DNA of 64,000 bases, from contig CM053031.1 of the NCBI GenBank assembly GCA_028564925.1, forward strand, positions 160,692,226 to 160,756,225, in the 5' to 3' direction. The position numbers were made by a program, and so were the translations under genes. The DNA is from Lithobates sylvaticus. Lineage: Eukaryota; Chordata; Amphibia; Anura; Ranidae. The notes below the pieces were generated by a model that did no database searches, was not told where the DNA came from, and saw only the letters and a program-made list of their open reading frames with translations. Below are positions 11,538 to 23,158 of the stretch, piece by piece (position 1 is the first letter of the stretch; every line of letters begins with the position of its first letter).

Positions 11538-13298
11538 TTGCCAGATGAAGATGCAGATAGATTTGAGTTGGTCAAAGACCTCCATCTATTCGCACGTCGC
11601 CTGATGTATAAGGTCATTTATGACAAAACATCATCTGATGCCCCAATTGGCAAACAGAACAACGCCAACATGGAGGGAATTACCTTTGAGGACTTACGGG
11701 CACTACGGGACCTAATGGACCTGTGGGACGAAAGCAATCCGGAAGAAGAGGGTTGGACTTTCACCAACTCTCCCCCCTCTCTCACCCAGTTGGGGGTCAC
11801 CTTCCCTCCCCCTTGCTTGCGCCCCACGGGCCCATTGGGATCCTGTGTGCCAACATTCGGGACCCCCAAAACCTATAAACCCAAGTCAAAATCCTTTCCT
11901 ATCCTGCAAGGGAACTCTAACATTTGGGCTTTTGTGACACAGGTCACCAAGGAAATAGAATCTACCAATTGGCAGGGTGGACCTCGGACCAACCTACCAA
12001 AAGATCTAAAAGAAGCGTTACTAAATTTGAAATCAAACAATAATATTATAATCAAACCATCCGATAAGGGTGGGAATTTGGTTATATTGGACATAGAGAA
12101 GTATGAAAAGATGTGTTTAGACATAATATCAAATAAAACATGGTATAGAATGGTTCCAGCCTCACATGTAAATTACTATATGAACAAATATAGAGGGATA
12201 ATAATGAAGGCCCGCCTAAATGGCACCATAGATGCTAAAACCTTTGAGTTTATAGATATGACCACATTCACCACCCCTACTTTTTACGCCTTACCCAAGG
12301 TACACAAGAGCTTAACGTCCCCACCAGGTCGCCCTATAATTTCAGGCTGTGGATCTTTAACAGAAAAAGCCAGTCAATTGGTCGATGAGTACTTGTACCC
12401 ACATGTTAAATGTTTATTTTCATATGTTAAAGACACCATAGAACTCTTAAAAAGCACAGATGGCTTACAGATACCCACAAATGCTTGGCTGGTGGCCATT
12501 GACATAGAAGCCCTCTATAACTCGATACCTCATCAAAAAGGTGTCGAGGTGATAGGGGAATTTTTGACAGAAAGAGATATCGATTCATGGAAGTACAATG
12601 AGTTTGTGTTGGAGCTACTTAGCTTCATTTTAATGCATAATATATTTGTATTTAAACGCTCCCACTACCTCCAGGTGCAGGGGGTCGCTATGGGGGCAAA
12701 ATGCGCGCCCTCATATGCGAACCTGTACCTGGGGGGGTGGGAGCGAGACTTGTTCTCTGATGAGAACAAGATTGAGTCCATTGGCAAGATAATATCATGG
12801 AGTCGTTACATTGATGACGTCCTCATGATATGGTCAGGATCAAAGGAGGACCTTATTGTTTTTCTTGATGAACTACAGATTAACGAGTATAATCTGAAAT
12901 TTACTTTCAACTATGACCATAAAAAGATTACTTTCTTAGATGTGGAACTCTATGTGGATGAGAAAGGAACTTTATGCTCCACTCTCTACAGAAAAGCCTC
13001 AGCAGGTAACAGTATGTTACATACCAGTAGCTCTCATCCTGAAAAACTGATTAGGAGTATCCCTTATAGTCAGTTCCTACGGATCAAGCGTAATTGTACG
13101 CACCTCGCTGATTTCCAACGAGAGGCGAACCTCTTACGTGATCGCCTCCTCTTGAGAGGATACAGCAGAACATGCCTTCGGAGGGCCTATAACCAGGTTG
13201 TGGGTATCAATAGGCAGCTTCTGCTGTACAAACCCAGACGAGCGAAGACTCAGGACAGTACACGAATTATCACTAAATACAATCGACAACATAAATAG
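11538..13298 (+). pseudogene. PLE reverse transcriptase domain
   Basis: A 586-codon open stretch. Early motifs are LVKDLHLFARRL and IIIKPSDKGGNLVILD (~residues 160-175). The RT core follows: FYALPKVHKS, GRPIISGCGS, AIDIEALYNSIPH, VQGVAMGAKCAPSYANLYLG and the catalytic YIDDVLMIW near residue 422, then FLDVELYVD. The KPSDKGG and ALPKVHK phrases with YIDD are diagnostic of PLE rather than LINE enzymes. PLE RTs are related to telomerase. The segment is open, but it is cut off from the N-terminus and from the endonuclease by frame changes. Confidence 0.92.
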
Positions 13299-13589
13299 GT
13301 ACGCAACATATACAAAAAGTTTTGGTACCTTTTATCTACTGATCAGAAAATTTCAAAGCACATCAAATCGTATTCAGAAATTACATACAGGAGATCACGC
13401 TCTTTGCGTGATACTCTTGTAAGTAGTCACCATACGAATGAGAAGAAAAATACTAAAAATACTAAACAGGCCCCAGGAACTTACAGATGCGGCAAATGAA
13501 AATTCTGTCGCTTCATCTTAGAGGGTAAAAATATAGACCTACCAGATGGGAAAATATGGACCCCAAAACACCAAACAAACTGTCAATCT
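13299..13589 (+). pseudogene. PLE linker between RT and endonuclease
   Basis: Across different frames the stretch reads SRSLRDTLVSSHH, GTYRCGK and KFCRFILEGKNIDLPDGK. This is the Cys-bearing connector normally found between the RT and GIY-YIG domains. The frame is interrupted here. Confidence 0.65.
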
Positions 13590-13859
13590 GTGGGATCAGT
13601 ATATCTGATGAAATGTTTATGTGGAGCATTTTATGTGGGGAAAACCAAACGCCCCCTATTTTGCCGTATGAGAGACCATGTATCCCTCATCTCCAAACAC
13701 AAAATGGAGACGCCTATTAGTCGCCATGTAGGCCTATATCATAAATTCAATCTTGATTATGTTGGTTTTTACAGTCTTGAACACTTACCCCAACAGGAAC
13801 GGGGGGTGATCTGGACAAGAAACTACTGCAAATTGAAACCAGGTGGATCTATCTGTTAA
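13590..13859 (+). pseudogene. PLE GIY-YIG endonuclease domain
   Basis: Eighty-nine codons reading GSVYLMKCLCGAFYVGKTKR, followed by RMRDHVSLI and ISRHVGLYH, then LEHLPQQERGVIWTRNYCKL. VYL...FYVGKT is the GIY-YIG signature in its PLE form, and the following Arg and His fit the conserved nuclease residues. The domain nicks target DNA in active PLEs. Here it lies downstream of the RT, the normal order, but in a separate frame. Confidence 0.88.
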
Positions 13860-14570
13860 AAGCGACCCGGTATCCGGGCCTTAATGAGGGGATTAGCTTT
13901 AAACCTTTTTTATAAAACTACCCTCACCTGTGGGGGGTCTCTCTGAATAGAGACCTCATTTTGCTTGATTGATTTTTCATCGTTCACAAACCATACTTTC
14001 CCCCTCTTGGGGGTGCCTTGATCAGGCATTCGGGACTTGGTAGTGTGAGGGTCCCTCTCTTTGGGAGGTCATGTTCAGTTTGCCCACCCTGACCTAGAGT
14101 GTGCTCGCTCTTTAATCTCTCCCCTTCTGCGAAGGGGTAGAGTTATATATAGTCCTTTATATTTATGTATTGTTTAAATGATCAATTACATTTATGTTTA
14201 AGTAAAAAGTATAGTGGCTCAGCTTTGGGGCACTGTGCTGGTCTAATGGATGCTGATGCCATAATTAAAAATATATTTGCTGTATTGAATATGTGGTCAT
14301 GAGACGTCTTTCTAACATTTCTCTATTTTTGACTTCACCCCTTAGTCCCTTTTTCCTTATTTTCTTTCTTTATCTCCTTCATTGGTTTAATAAGTTTGCA
14401 GCGGATCTGGTCCCCAAGGTATATTACATGTACACACAGGATGGTTCCATGTTGTCATGGCCTAGGGCATAGGAGATCCGTATGGACATTTCTGGATGCA
14501 TGACGGGGCTCTGCCCGCCCCCATAATTAGGTGGTGGATTATTCCCCTTCATGCACCCAGATCGGGAGTC
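13860..14570 (+). other. PLE 3' non-coding region
   Basis: No coding potential. The only notable feature is a short imperfect repeat of CTCTTTGGGAGG / GGGGTCTCTCTGAAT type phrases. Confidence 0.4.
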
Positions 14571-14579
14571 GATCTATAG

Positions 14580-14920
14580 TGTCAACTCTGCCCAGAAGTG
14601 GCGGCAGTGTACATCTGGCCCTTCATAGACTCCGCTCTGACACAGGATTTATGCCACTGTCAGCAGGGGATGTCTGGAGGAGCTTTTTTGCTGCGCTGTG
14701 AACCGGAAGTGTTCCTCTCATGGAAACTTCCGGTTCCGTGGCATGGGTTTGGCGCTTGCCAATTCCCGCCAAACGTCCGCGTGACGTCAGCGCGGCGTGA
14801 CGTCACACGCCGCGCAATTGGCGCCACGGGGGGAGACTACTTAAGCCCAGTCTGACTTGATGTCAGACTGTGGTGAAGCTGTGAGGCTCGGGAAACACTG
14901 GGAATCTTAACAACAGGTAA
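14580..14920 (+). promoter_or_regulatory. PLE pLTR promoter-like block
   Basis: A CpG-rich block in AT-rich surroundings. It has the inverted pair ACCGGAAGTG...CTTCCGGTTCC (~14701-14736), two TGACGTCA palindromes (~14782-14808) as recognised by CREB/ATF factors, and TACTTAAGC before an 'AACAG|GTAAAC' splice-donor-like site near 14917. Function is inferred. Similar blocks lie at 9040-9150 and 24000-24110. Confidence 0.45.
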
Positions 14921-15764
14921 ACACATAGATCTTTATTATGTTTTTGAATATGGATGGACTTTTCTTTGAAAACTCCCTTAGAATATTCATTGTACTTACC
15001 TTATACTTACACTTAACTTATAGGAATTGGACCGTATATATTGTCCCCTATATGGGGTCATCTGCATGAGCAGAAAAACCACCTGAAATATATCCTGGTG
15101 ATCCATATACCCCACTATAAGGTAGGGAGGATCAAATTCACTGGGGAACCTTAATGTAAACAGTACAGATCTTTGTAATCCTATTGGGGTTTTCTCTCTC
15201 TTTATATTTACAGAATATTATTGTCACTATTGACACTATCCAAACTAAAGTCAGACCTGTTCCCCCTTCCTTCATTTGAAGGCAGACCCGAGCCTCCTTT
15301 GCATTTTGCTCAAACTATTTTCCTGCACCTTGGCCAATTGTGATATATTGTATATGAATACTCAATAAGTACTTTATGTACTCTGCAGGCCCTGTTCCAA
15401 CTTAACCGTGTAACAATAGGACCCTTTTCTCCCTCTACGGTTCTCCAGCCACTCTTTCTTGGCCCTGACTATATGGTTTAACCCTGTGTGGACCCGCCTG
15501 GAGGACGCTCTGTTGTGAACTTATGTTAACCCACTCTTGGTAATCTGGGAATGTGCAGATCCTCTGTCATTGGAGGTAAGAGGTCGTACACATACCTGGG
15601 ACCCCTATTGACGTAATTACCACTATAAATTCATACAGCATAACTGCAAACAAATAATATTGTCTTTTGTATATACTAAACCATATACCGTTTTTTTATA
15701 TGCATACTTTAGAACAAGAAAATACCTTCAATATTGCCATTCACTTGTACCTTACGTTTGTCTC

Positions 15765-15795
15765 CTGAAGAAGCCTTACTTGGCGAAACATGTCG
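15765..15795 (+). ncRNA. Hammerhead ribozyme-like core in PLE terminus
   Basis: CTGAAGA (15765-15771), a short stem GCC...GGC (15773-15784), GAAA (15785-15788) and CATGTCGAG. These are the two conserved boxes of the hammerhead with a minimal stem II. PLE terminal repeats are known to carry such minimal hammerheads. I have not folded stems I and III. Confidence 0.6.
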
Positions 15796-16027
15796 AGAAC
15801 AATTGGACAAGTACCATGACCTGTGTGCCTTTAGTATATTAATATGTTGTGTTCTAACTGGGATTGTATGCATAACTTTTGAACCATGATATATATACTG
15901 ATGTACACAAAGTCTAAATATTTTCTTTTTTAGATTTTATGTGTTAATAAAATTATTGTTTTTTACTATATTTGAACACGTTTTGTGATTATGTACCTTA
16001 GACAGTCCCGTATCTCCAATATCTTTA

Positions 16028-17083
16028 TACTGGGGATGCTAATATAGTTCTGATCAGATCAAAGATATTGATCCGTTCAGACACAATACTACTAAGGGAG
16101 GTGCGTGTGTGGGTGTTAGCGCTACTGGCACTTATCTGATGCTGCCTGGGGCTAATACTGACCTTAACTGACGCTAAAATCTATGTCACCCACCGGGGGA
16201 TCAGGGGGTTAAACCTTTATTAGGTAATATATGGCGGGTGCCCTGACACTATAAAAAATAACTAACTAACCAGCGTCACCCATTACACTAATACGGTGAT
16301 CACTGGTGACAGAGGGTAAAAGGGTTAACTGGGGGTGGTCAAGGGGTTAAAACCTTTATTCTGTAATATATGGGGGTACTCTGACGCTATAAAAGACTGA
16401 CGGTGAAACTAACCAACTAATTGGCTAACCTGTGACACTAATATGGCGATCAGAATATAGATCTATACACTAGATCCAGTGACACAGGTGACAGGGAGTG
16501 AACGGGTTAACTGGGGTGGCGATCAATGGGGTTAAACCTTTATTAGGGGGGTTTAGGTACCCTAGACCTATCAGGGCCTACTACTAACTGCCCTAACACT
16601 TATTAGTGTCACAAATGACACCAATGCTGTGATCAGTGAAAAAACTGAAAACTGCAATTGGTGACACAGTGACAGGGAGTGAAGGGGTTAACTGGGGGGC
16701 GATCTGGGGTGATCAGGGGGTGACAAGTGTGCCTACGTGTACTGGTGTTAGTGTAGTGTTGTGCAACTCACAGTCAGATGTCCTCTCTCTGGAACTGAAA
16801 AGAGTTCCATGAGGGCAATGACATAATTTTCTCTGCCTGTGTTTACACTTACAGGCAGAGGACAGTCTCTCATTCGCCAGAACAGATCACCAGGTCCAGG
16901 CCAGAAATCATTGGCCTGAGCCTGGAGACTGATCGGTTCTGAAGCAAATCCGATCACCTCGGGTGTGACAGGAGCACGCGCGCCCCCTAGGTGGCCGCGC
17001 GCCCGATGTATATATACCGGGATTTGCCCAAGAGAGCCGACCTGCAGCAGTATTATGACGTCGGCTGGTCGGCTACTGGTTAA
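16028..17083 (-). repeat. piggyBac 5' terminal region with degenerate tandem units
   Basis: The phrase GGGGTTAAACCTTTATTA with 'AATATATGG' and 'CTATAAAA' recurs at ~16206, 16348 and 16528 in diverged units of roughly 140-180 bp. The outer 300 bp (16760-17083) is GC-rich and ends ...GGCTACTGGTTAA. The internal repeats make up much of the 5' region of this piggyBac family. Confidence 0.6.
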
Positions 17084-17337
17084 GCAGCTCGAAAAGACCC
17101 TCTCCCCAATGAACAATAATGTAAAAAGACTGTCTTTCTGTAATACATGTCCTCAAGACAACTCGCTAGTTTCCCATGCCCTTTGTTTGCCAACCTCCTG
17201 CTCACTTGCCAATAAGACCCTTACTGATTTCCATGATTCGGCTTTAATTAACTTCAATGGAGTTTGTATTTTGGGATTTTCGATCTGTGCGCATTTCCCG
17301 CACTGCATTTAAATTGAACTGATCACAAATCAGCAGC

Positions 17338-17940
17338 AGGTGTTAGATAGAAATTTGGACAGTTGTGGAGGCAACATGTGGTACGATATGAACTTACAAC
17401 AGTCAATTTACAAAAAATATATACATTTATTAAACACAAATATATACATCATAAAAAGCCTTAATATCAACTTGTCTGAACTTGAATACGTATAATAATG
17501 ATTCCGCGCTGTTACACACAGAAATGTATTCTTCCAGTTGAAAACTCTTTTTTATTAGTTATGTCTTTCTGATGTTAATACTGTATATTTGACTCATATG
17601 CTTTCTTGTAGATCATTTTCTGACCTAATATACTCCTGAAGAAGGGGGTTACCCCAAAACATGTAGAGTGTGCAACTGGAAGAATACATTTCCGTGTGTA
17701 ACAGCGCGGAATCATTATTATACATATTCAAGTTCTTCCAATTTGTGTCAGACTAGTTGATGCTCCATGATTAGCAGCATTCAATGTATATTATCTACTA
17801 TTGAAGGCTTTTTATGATGTATATATTTGTGTTTAATAAATGTATATATTTTTTTGTAAATTGACTGTTGTAAGTTCATATCGTACCACGAAAGTCCATG
17901 TTGCCTCCACAACTGTCCAAATTTCTATCTAGTAATAGGA
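17338..17940. repeat. Large imperfect hairpin with PLE-like core
   Basis: Bases 17342-17535 (TAGATAGAAATTTGGACAG, later CGCGCTGTTACACAC) are the reverse complement of 17680-17935. This gives ~200-bp arms around a ~145-bp loop. In the loop sits a hammerhead-like CTGAAGA + GGGG/CCCC stem + AAAACATGTAGAG (17636-17668). PLE terminal repeats occur in both direct and inverted order, so this may be two inverted terminal copies. Confidence 0.7.
17636..17668 (+). ncRNA. Hammerhead-like motif, degenerate
   Basis: CTGAAGA at 17636-17642, a strong GGGG/CCCC stem II (17644-17655), AAAA in place of GAAA, then CATGTAGAG. The changed box makes activity unlikely. Confidence 0.4.
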
Positions 17941-17999
17941 CGAAGGTACATACATTTTTTCACAACGTCACAAGTAGCGTTTCCATATATAGCAGCAGG

Positions 18000-18250
18000 T
18001 GTTAGTGTAATCTTAAAGACACCCTAAATGCAGTTCGCAAACATAATGCATTTGTCCACACTAGATTGCATGATACAAAAGTACCATAAGACCCGGTTAC
18101 AGTGCGGTTCCCAAGTTGGTGCATCCACCAATTTGGTTCAATGAGGTGTGATTTGAGCCCATTCAAAATTAATGGGCTCAAATCACACTGCACTGAATTG
18201 CATGTGAATTGAATAGGAATGTGGTGCGGTTCACAAACGAAGGTGTGTTT
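18000..18250. mobile_element. Probable MITE with central palindrome
   Basis: GTGTGATTTGAGCCCATT and its complement face each other at ~18148-18191 around a 7-base loop. CAGTTCGCAAACATAATGCA near 18031 and GTGCGGTTCACAAACGAA near 18224 look like weakly paired flanks. Superfamily unknown. Confidence 0.4.
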
Positions 18251-19339
18251 TTATTTAATGGCTACAAATGGGTGCTGCTCCTTCCCAGATTTTATTTTGA
18301 ATATCTGCATATTGGGTGTCTACGTGTAGAGCACTGGTCAGTTACTAATAGTTTCAATTGTTTTGCTCATAACCTGGGGAATTTGTAGATGTTTACATTT
18401 ACACTGTCCTATGTGCATGCAGTGTGCATGGTAATGTAGGAGTGACAGACCGAAACAGTTACCTAAGTCTTTCTCATTAAACTCCAGTGCAAAAATGTGT
18501 AAACTAGAAAAGAATAGTATTGAGGTTCAGGAGATGATGGCAGTAGGATAATTAAGAATTTTGGCTATTCAGTGAACTAAATAGGATGTTTGTCAACTTA
18601 CCCACTGAGTAGAACCTACAACTGCAGGGCAGGTCATAAATTTAGCAGTGCTATTACTTCAAGTGCACCCCCGGCCAAATAACATTAATAGGGATGAGGT
18701 TCAGATTCAGACTGATGTAGCATTAAGCCCAAACTTTGGCTGTTCGGCAAATGGAGGAACTAAATACACTGTTTGTCCACCTTCTAAGCTAAACCTCTGA
18801 CTGCAGGGGGGAAGGGGGTTCTGACAAATGTAAGATGCCGCTCAACATTCAGCAAACAGGTGAACTAGGTGGTGTATTTGCCCACCAAACCAAACCTCCA
18901 GGCGCAGTCTAATCCCTCCCCTTATGACGTGGGAGGGGAGCTATGCCCTGTGCTGCAATCTTAGCTCCAAAACAATGGTTGGTTTGTTGCTTTGCAAACA
19001 AAAAGTACTTGATGGAAGGTTAAGATAATATATAAATGTGGTGCTTACTCAATATAAACAATATAAAGTGCAATAGCTTCCAAAGTGACAATGCAATAAT
19101 GTTGAATAATACATGTTCAGAATATATAAATGCTGGTAGATCCAAAAAACTTGATTGATCCCAAAATAAAGTGCTCATACAAAATTGTGATCAGTCCAGA
19201 AAAAGAAAGGATGGAAATGAAAGTGTTTGTGCAAAAATATGTATATTCAAATGTGACATCAGTGCAAAAATTCAGTTCATATAGTGATCAGCTTCCACCA
19301 TCCGTGCACCAATGATGAGCCCCATCTTCTCACCTCAAA
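18251..19339. other. Unassigned, no gene seen
   Basis: Mixed-composition sequence without a long open frame or a repeat I recognise. It has weak internal similarity: 'TTCAGCAAACAGGTGAACTAGGTGG' and 'TGTTCGGCAAATGGAGGAACTAAATAC' type phrases (18540-18900) recur three times in diverged form. Confidence 0.5.
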
Positions 19340-19674
19340 TTAACCACTAGGCGTCCGTGCTATAGCCGATTGCCGGGAGGGCGTCCCTGGACGTCCTCCT
19401 GTTTACTTCTGCGGGCGCACATCGGGGAAGTTCTGTGTTGGCCGTGTCCCTTGGACACAGCCAATCACAGATCATGCTAAATGGCCAATCACAGCGGCCA
19501 TTTAGCACTCGAACTGAGTGTCCAATGAGAGATGAACGCATATGTAAACATATGAGATCATCTCTCATTGCCGGATCTCCCTCCTCACACAGAGATAGCG
19601 TGTGAAGATGGAGAGCGAACTGCTGCAGCCGGAGTGAAAAAAATATATAAAGAAAATAGTACCCACAGTACCTG

Positions 19675-20218
19675 TCAGTGCCATCTGTCCCCAGTGCCAC
19701 CTGTCATTGCCATCTGTCTTCAGTGCCACCTGTCAGTGCCATCTGTCATCAGTGCCACGTATAAGTGCCATCTGCCATCAGTGCCACATCAGTGTCACAT
19801 GTCATCAGAGCCACCTATTAGTGCCATCTGACATCAGTGCCACATTTTAGTGCCATCTGTCATCAGTGCCACATATTAGTGCCATCTGTCATCAGTGCCA
19901 CGTATCAGTGCCATCTGTCATAAGTGCCACCTGTCAGTGTCATGTGCCATCTGTTATCAGTGTCACGTGTTATCAGTGCCATGTATCAGTGCCATCTGTC
20001 ATCAGTGCCACGAAGTAGTGCCATCTGTCATCAGTGCCACATATTAGTGCCACGTGTCATCAGTGCCACATATTAGTGCCATCTGTCATCAATGTCACGT
20101 GTCATCAGTGCCCCGTATTAGTGCCATCTGTCATCAGTGCCACATCAGTGTCACGTGTCATCAGTGCCACGTATCAGTGCCATCTATCATCAGTGCGACG
20201 CCAGTGTCATTGTCCTGG
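19675..20218. repeat. 29-bp minisatellite
   Basis: About 18 imperfect units of AGTGCCATCTGTCATC plus AGTGCCACATATT. Units vary at several positions, with some 19- to 22-bp shortened forms. Confidence 0.85.
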
Positions 20219-20224
20219 TGCTCC

Positions 20225-20585
20225 AGGGCCTTCAAAAGTGTAATAGGTAGTCAACAAGTTAGATGTGTAATTTATGCTCCTAGAACACCTGATGGTGCTG
20301 GGCCTCTCAAAGTGGCTAGGCTGTGAAAAAGTCCCACACATGTCATATCACCATACTCAGGAGGAGGAGCAGAATGTATGTTGGGGTGTCATTTGTGGTA
20401 TACACATGCCATGTGAGAGAAATAACCTATTACAATGACAATTTTGTGGGGAAAAAATCTTAATTTTGCAAAGAATTGTGGGAAAAAATTACAATATAAA
20501 AAACCTCACCATGCATCTTACTAAATACAATGGAATGTCTACTTTGAAAAAAGGGGTCATTTGGGGGGTATTTGTACTTTCCTGG
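20225..20585 (+). repeat. Single diverged unit of the ~390-bp repeat
   Basis: Shares AAAAGTCCCACACATGT, CATACTCAGGAGGA and AGGGGTCATTTGGGG in the same order and spacing as the units at 2700-4740. Confidence 0.75.
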
Positions 20586-20984
20586 CTTGTTCAGGTCGCA
20601 AGAAATGAGATAGGCCACCAGTACATCAGGTGTGATCAATTTTTTATGATTTGCACCACAGTTTGTAGACTCTATAACTTTCACAAAGACCAAATAATAT
20701 CCACTAATTTGGGTTATTTTTACCAAAGATATGTAGCGGTATAAATTGTGGCCAAAATTTATGAAGAAAAATTTATAATTTGCAAAATTTTATCACAGAA
20801 GCTAAGAAATTTTTTTTTTTTTTTTTTAAAGAAAGCTCTATTTGTATGAAAAAAGGAAAAAAAAAAATATTTGGGTACAGTAGTACATGACTTAGTAATT
20901 GTCATTCAAAGTGTGAGAGCACTGAAAGCTGAAAATTGGTCTGGTCACGAGGGGGGTTTAAGTGCCCAGTTGTCAAGTGGTTAA

Positions 20985-21345
20985 GATCCCTACAGGTCTA
21001 GTAGCGCTTCTGTTGTTGAATATCTCAAATGTCCAGGCTCTTTTCCTTGGAGCATCCAGCCAGATCGAGTGTATTTTGGAAAGAAAACTCCACTGCAAAT
21101 GTTATCCTCCTTAATATCCTCCACTCTCCTCCATTAAAACCTCACATGGGATATAAAGAGATCTCCATAATGCAATACTCCATTAAAATTATTTATTATA
21201 GCAGCAGCAAACTTACATCTAAAAATGAGACAATCAGCTTCACATGAATCAGAAATTTCTGGTCTCGGCCACGACAGGAAGTGACGTCAACAGGCTCCTC
21301 CCGATGCGTTGCATCACAGATTATGTGACTTTATCAAGGGTTTCT
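20985..21345 (-). mobile_element. PLE terminal fragment (minus strand)
   Basis: On the minus strand, CTTGATAAAGTCACATAATC then GTGATGCAACGCATCGG (21300-21340) resembles a decayed hammerhead core, followed by TGACGTCA (near 21281). The order 'core then CpG/CRE block' is that of other PLE termini here. Boundaries are uncertain. Confidence 0.45.
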
Positions 21346-21424
21346 TGATGGAAGGTATTGCTTTATCTTTCATCCATCCAAAGAACCCTACTGCATGTAC
21401 ATTTAGCATAAGTGATCACATAAG

Positions 21425-21730
21425 TGATCGTGAAGGAATTTTTTTTATTAAAATGTTATTTTAAAAAATAACAAACATGTCATACTTAACTGCTCTGTGC
21501 AGTGTTTTTTCACAAAGCAAACCCGATCCTCCTCTTCTTGGGTCCCTCACTGGCGGTCTGGACCCTTCCCCCTTGCCGAGTGTCTCGATAGCAAGCCAGT
21601 TGCGATTAAATATTTTAATACAAAACCCCACTTGGGTTAAAAAAAACAGACACTCAGGACCTGGCAGGATCAAATCCTGGGTGCCTTCCAGCTGCTGCTC
21701 TACTGTCCTTTTAAAAGCAATCCACTAACG
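21425..21730. mobile_element. Dispersed repeat fragment
   Basis: ATAACAAACATGTCATACTTA with the following CTGTGCAG and TTGGGTCCCTC phrases recur at 43541-43630, showing a dispersed element. Class unknown. Confidence 0.4.
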
Positions 21731-22800
21731 ATTGCCTTTTAGAGGACAATAGACACTGCCACCCATGTGAAAAAGCCTATGAACTGTGTATGCTTTTCTC
21801 GGTACATGCAGTAAGTATAGGGGCTGTAAATTACTGTACTCTGATATATCCTAAGTGTGGGTCAAGGTTCCAATTTTCATATAAGCATGCATAACAGGGT
21901 AAATAATTTTTCTTTCTTGGTTCACATAACCAAAACTTTGCAGATTTTCATCAAAAGCAAATAAGCTCAATTCTGTTCCAATGCCATTTTATAAAAATAA
22001 TTTTGTTCACTCTGGGTTCATAGACCAGGCAACCTTTCAAAAACATATAATGAAAAAAAACTACAACTTGTATCATCTTTGATACCTATGTTAATTATAT
22101 TTAAAATATGCGTATAATATTAAATAGAAATTAACAAAATTGTTTTAGCAGCACATTTAGCAGTGCCAGGACTTTGATTGTAGCATTTATGTTTGTGATT
22201 TATCTACTAAATTTCACATTTCAAAATGACATTAACTTTACTTCTAGAGTTGCATTAATTATTCAAAGATTAACAATGGAAATGAGGTTGTAGAACACAA
22301 TAATGTATTTTTAGCTGATTTCCATTACACCTTCATAATAGCCCATAGCTATTTCTAAACACAGTGCCATTTGGTTAACAACGCTACTCAATATTTTACA
22401 AGATTAAATTGCTTATACAAAAATGAAGTGTACCTTGCAGCGCTATTTGAATGTTGTGTGAAACAGCAGACATATGTTTCATACTCATTTATATAAATAC
22501 TTTTTTTTTATAAATATAACACAAAGTAAGACTGAAAAACACCAGAAGCCCGCAAAACATAGTTAACCTAGTGATAAAACATTAAGGAATCTTAAAGTTA
22601 TTGCTAGTTTGCATTCCTCTACCAATATTTTCTACCGGTAATTGTAAAAACACAACTCAGATAAGGACGAAATCCCCAAAGACTTTAATGGACCAACTAT
22701 GTACTATATCTTTTTGAAAGCACAAATGGACCTTCAACCTTCAGTTCAGATCAGCTAAATACAACCCAGGTCAATCAAAACAGAGGTGATTGATGTCCAA
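21731..22800. other. Unassigned AT-rich sequence
   Basis: No convincing open frame, RNA gene or recognised repeat. It may be unique host DNA, or an old element too decayed to see. Confidence 0.5.
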
Positions 22801-23060
22801 GGCTGCTTTCACACTGAGGCACTTTTCAGGCGCTAAAGTGTTAAAAATAGCCCCTGCAAAGTGCCCTGAAAGAGCCGCTCAATTCACTCCAATGTGAAAG
22901 CCCAGAGGGCTTTCACACTTGAGCGGTGCACTTTTTTGACCGTCCTGCAAGACGCATCTTTGGAGCGGTGTAGGAGCGGTGTATACACCGCTCCTAAAGC
23001 GCCCCTTCCCATTGAAAACAATGGGGCAGTGCTGCAAACCACTGTCGGTGGCAGTTTTAA
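22801..23060. mobile_element. MITE fragment (TTTCACACT family)
   Basis: GGCTGCTTTCACACTGAGGC at the left, internal AGGGCTTTCACACTTGAGCG, and a central palindrome GGAGCGGTGTATACACCGCTCC (22973-22994). The right terminus is missing. A related element lies at 51536-51855. Probably a hAT-like or similar MITE; the superfamily is not determined. Confidence 0.5.
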
Positions 23061-23158
23061 CCCTTTTTTGGCCACTACTGGGGGTTATTTTTTGGCACAC
23101 CATTTTTTTTTTTGGCACACCATTTCTCGCCCCATAGATATCCATCATATATCAGCTC

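Larger units (their letters stand above)
10724..16027 (+). mobile_element. Penelope-like retroelement (PLE) with RT and GIY-YIG
   Basis: A 5.3-kb insertion with a coding region in pieces (10724-13859), a long 3' region containing a GC-rich promoter-like block (14580-14920), and a hammerhead-like motif (15765-15795). The left end starts directly in coding sequence, so it lacks a 5' terminal repeat and is 5'-truncated. The coding region is broken in several places. It lies in the piggyBac 5' region and has an almost exact 19-bp target duplication, so it is younger than its host. Confidence 0.85.
6143..17083 (-). mobile_element. piggyBac transposon, minus strand, split by three insertions
   Basis: Coding pieces of one transposase lie in order on the minus strand at 9825-10448, 8249-8742 and ~6605-7471. 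The 5' non-coding region continues to 10449-10704 and, past a PLE insertion, 16028-17083. The 5' end is TTAA at ~17080-17083 followed in element orientation by CCAGTAGCCGACC. The 3' side carries the same hairpin as the plus-strand copy (6190-6290) but no TTAA terminus is visible, so the 3' boundary is approximate. Insertions are 7488-8232 (L1), 8743-9812 (PLE terminus) and 10724-16027 (PLE), each with a duplicated target. Confidence 0.75.
19340..20984 (+). mobile_element. Non-autonomous TTAA-flanked piggyBac relative
   Basis: TTAA at both ends (19340-19343, 20981-20984) and short inverted termini TTAACCACTAGG / CAAGTGGTTAA. The right 400 bp is colinear with 4741-5198 and 63000-63416. It has no transposase. 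It carries a 29-bp minisatellite and a single copy of the ~390-bp unit that is tandemly expanded at 2105-4740. Probably a deletion derivative mobilised in trans; the superfamily is inferred from the target site and shared ends. Confidence 0.65.

Noticed and set aside
15664-15842. 60-codon frame in the PLE 3' region
   Set aside because: It overlaps the hammerhead-like motif and terminal repeat; no protein resemblance.
19675-20218. CRISPR-like or coding repeat array
   Set aside because: Imperfect 29-bp minisatellite with no spacers; frames through it are simple periodic shadows.
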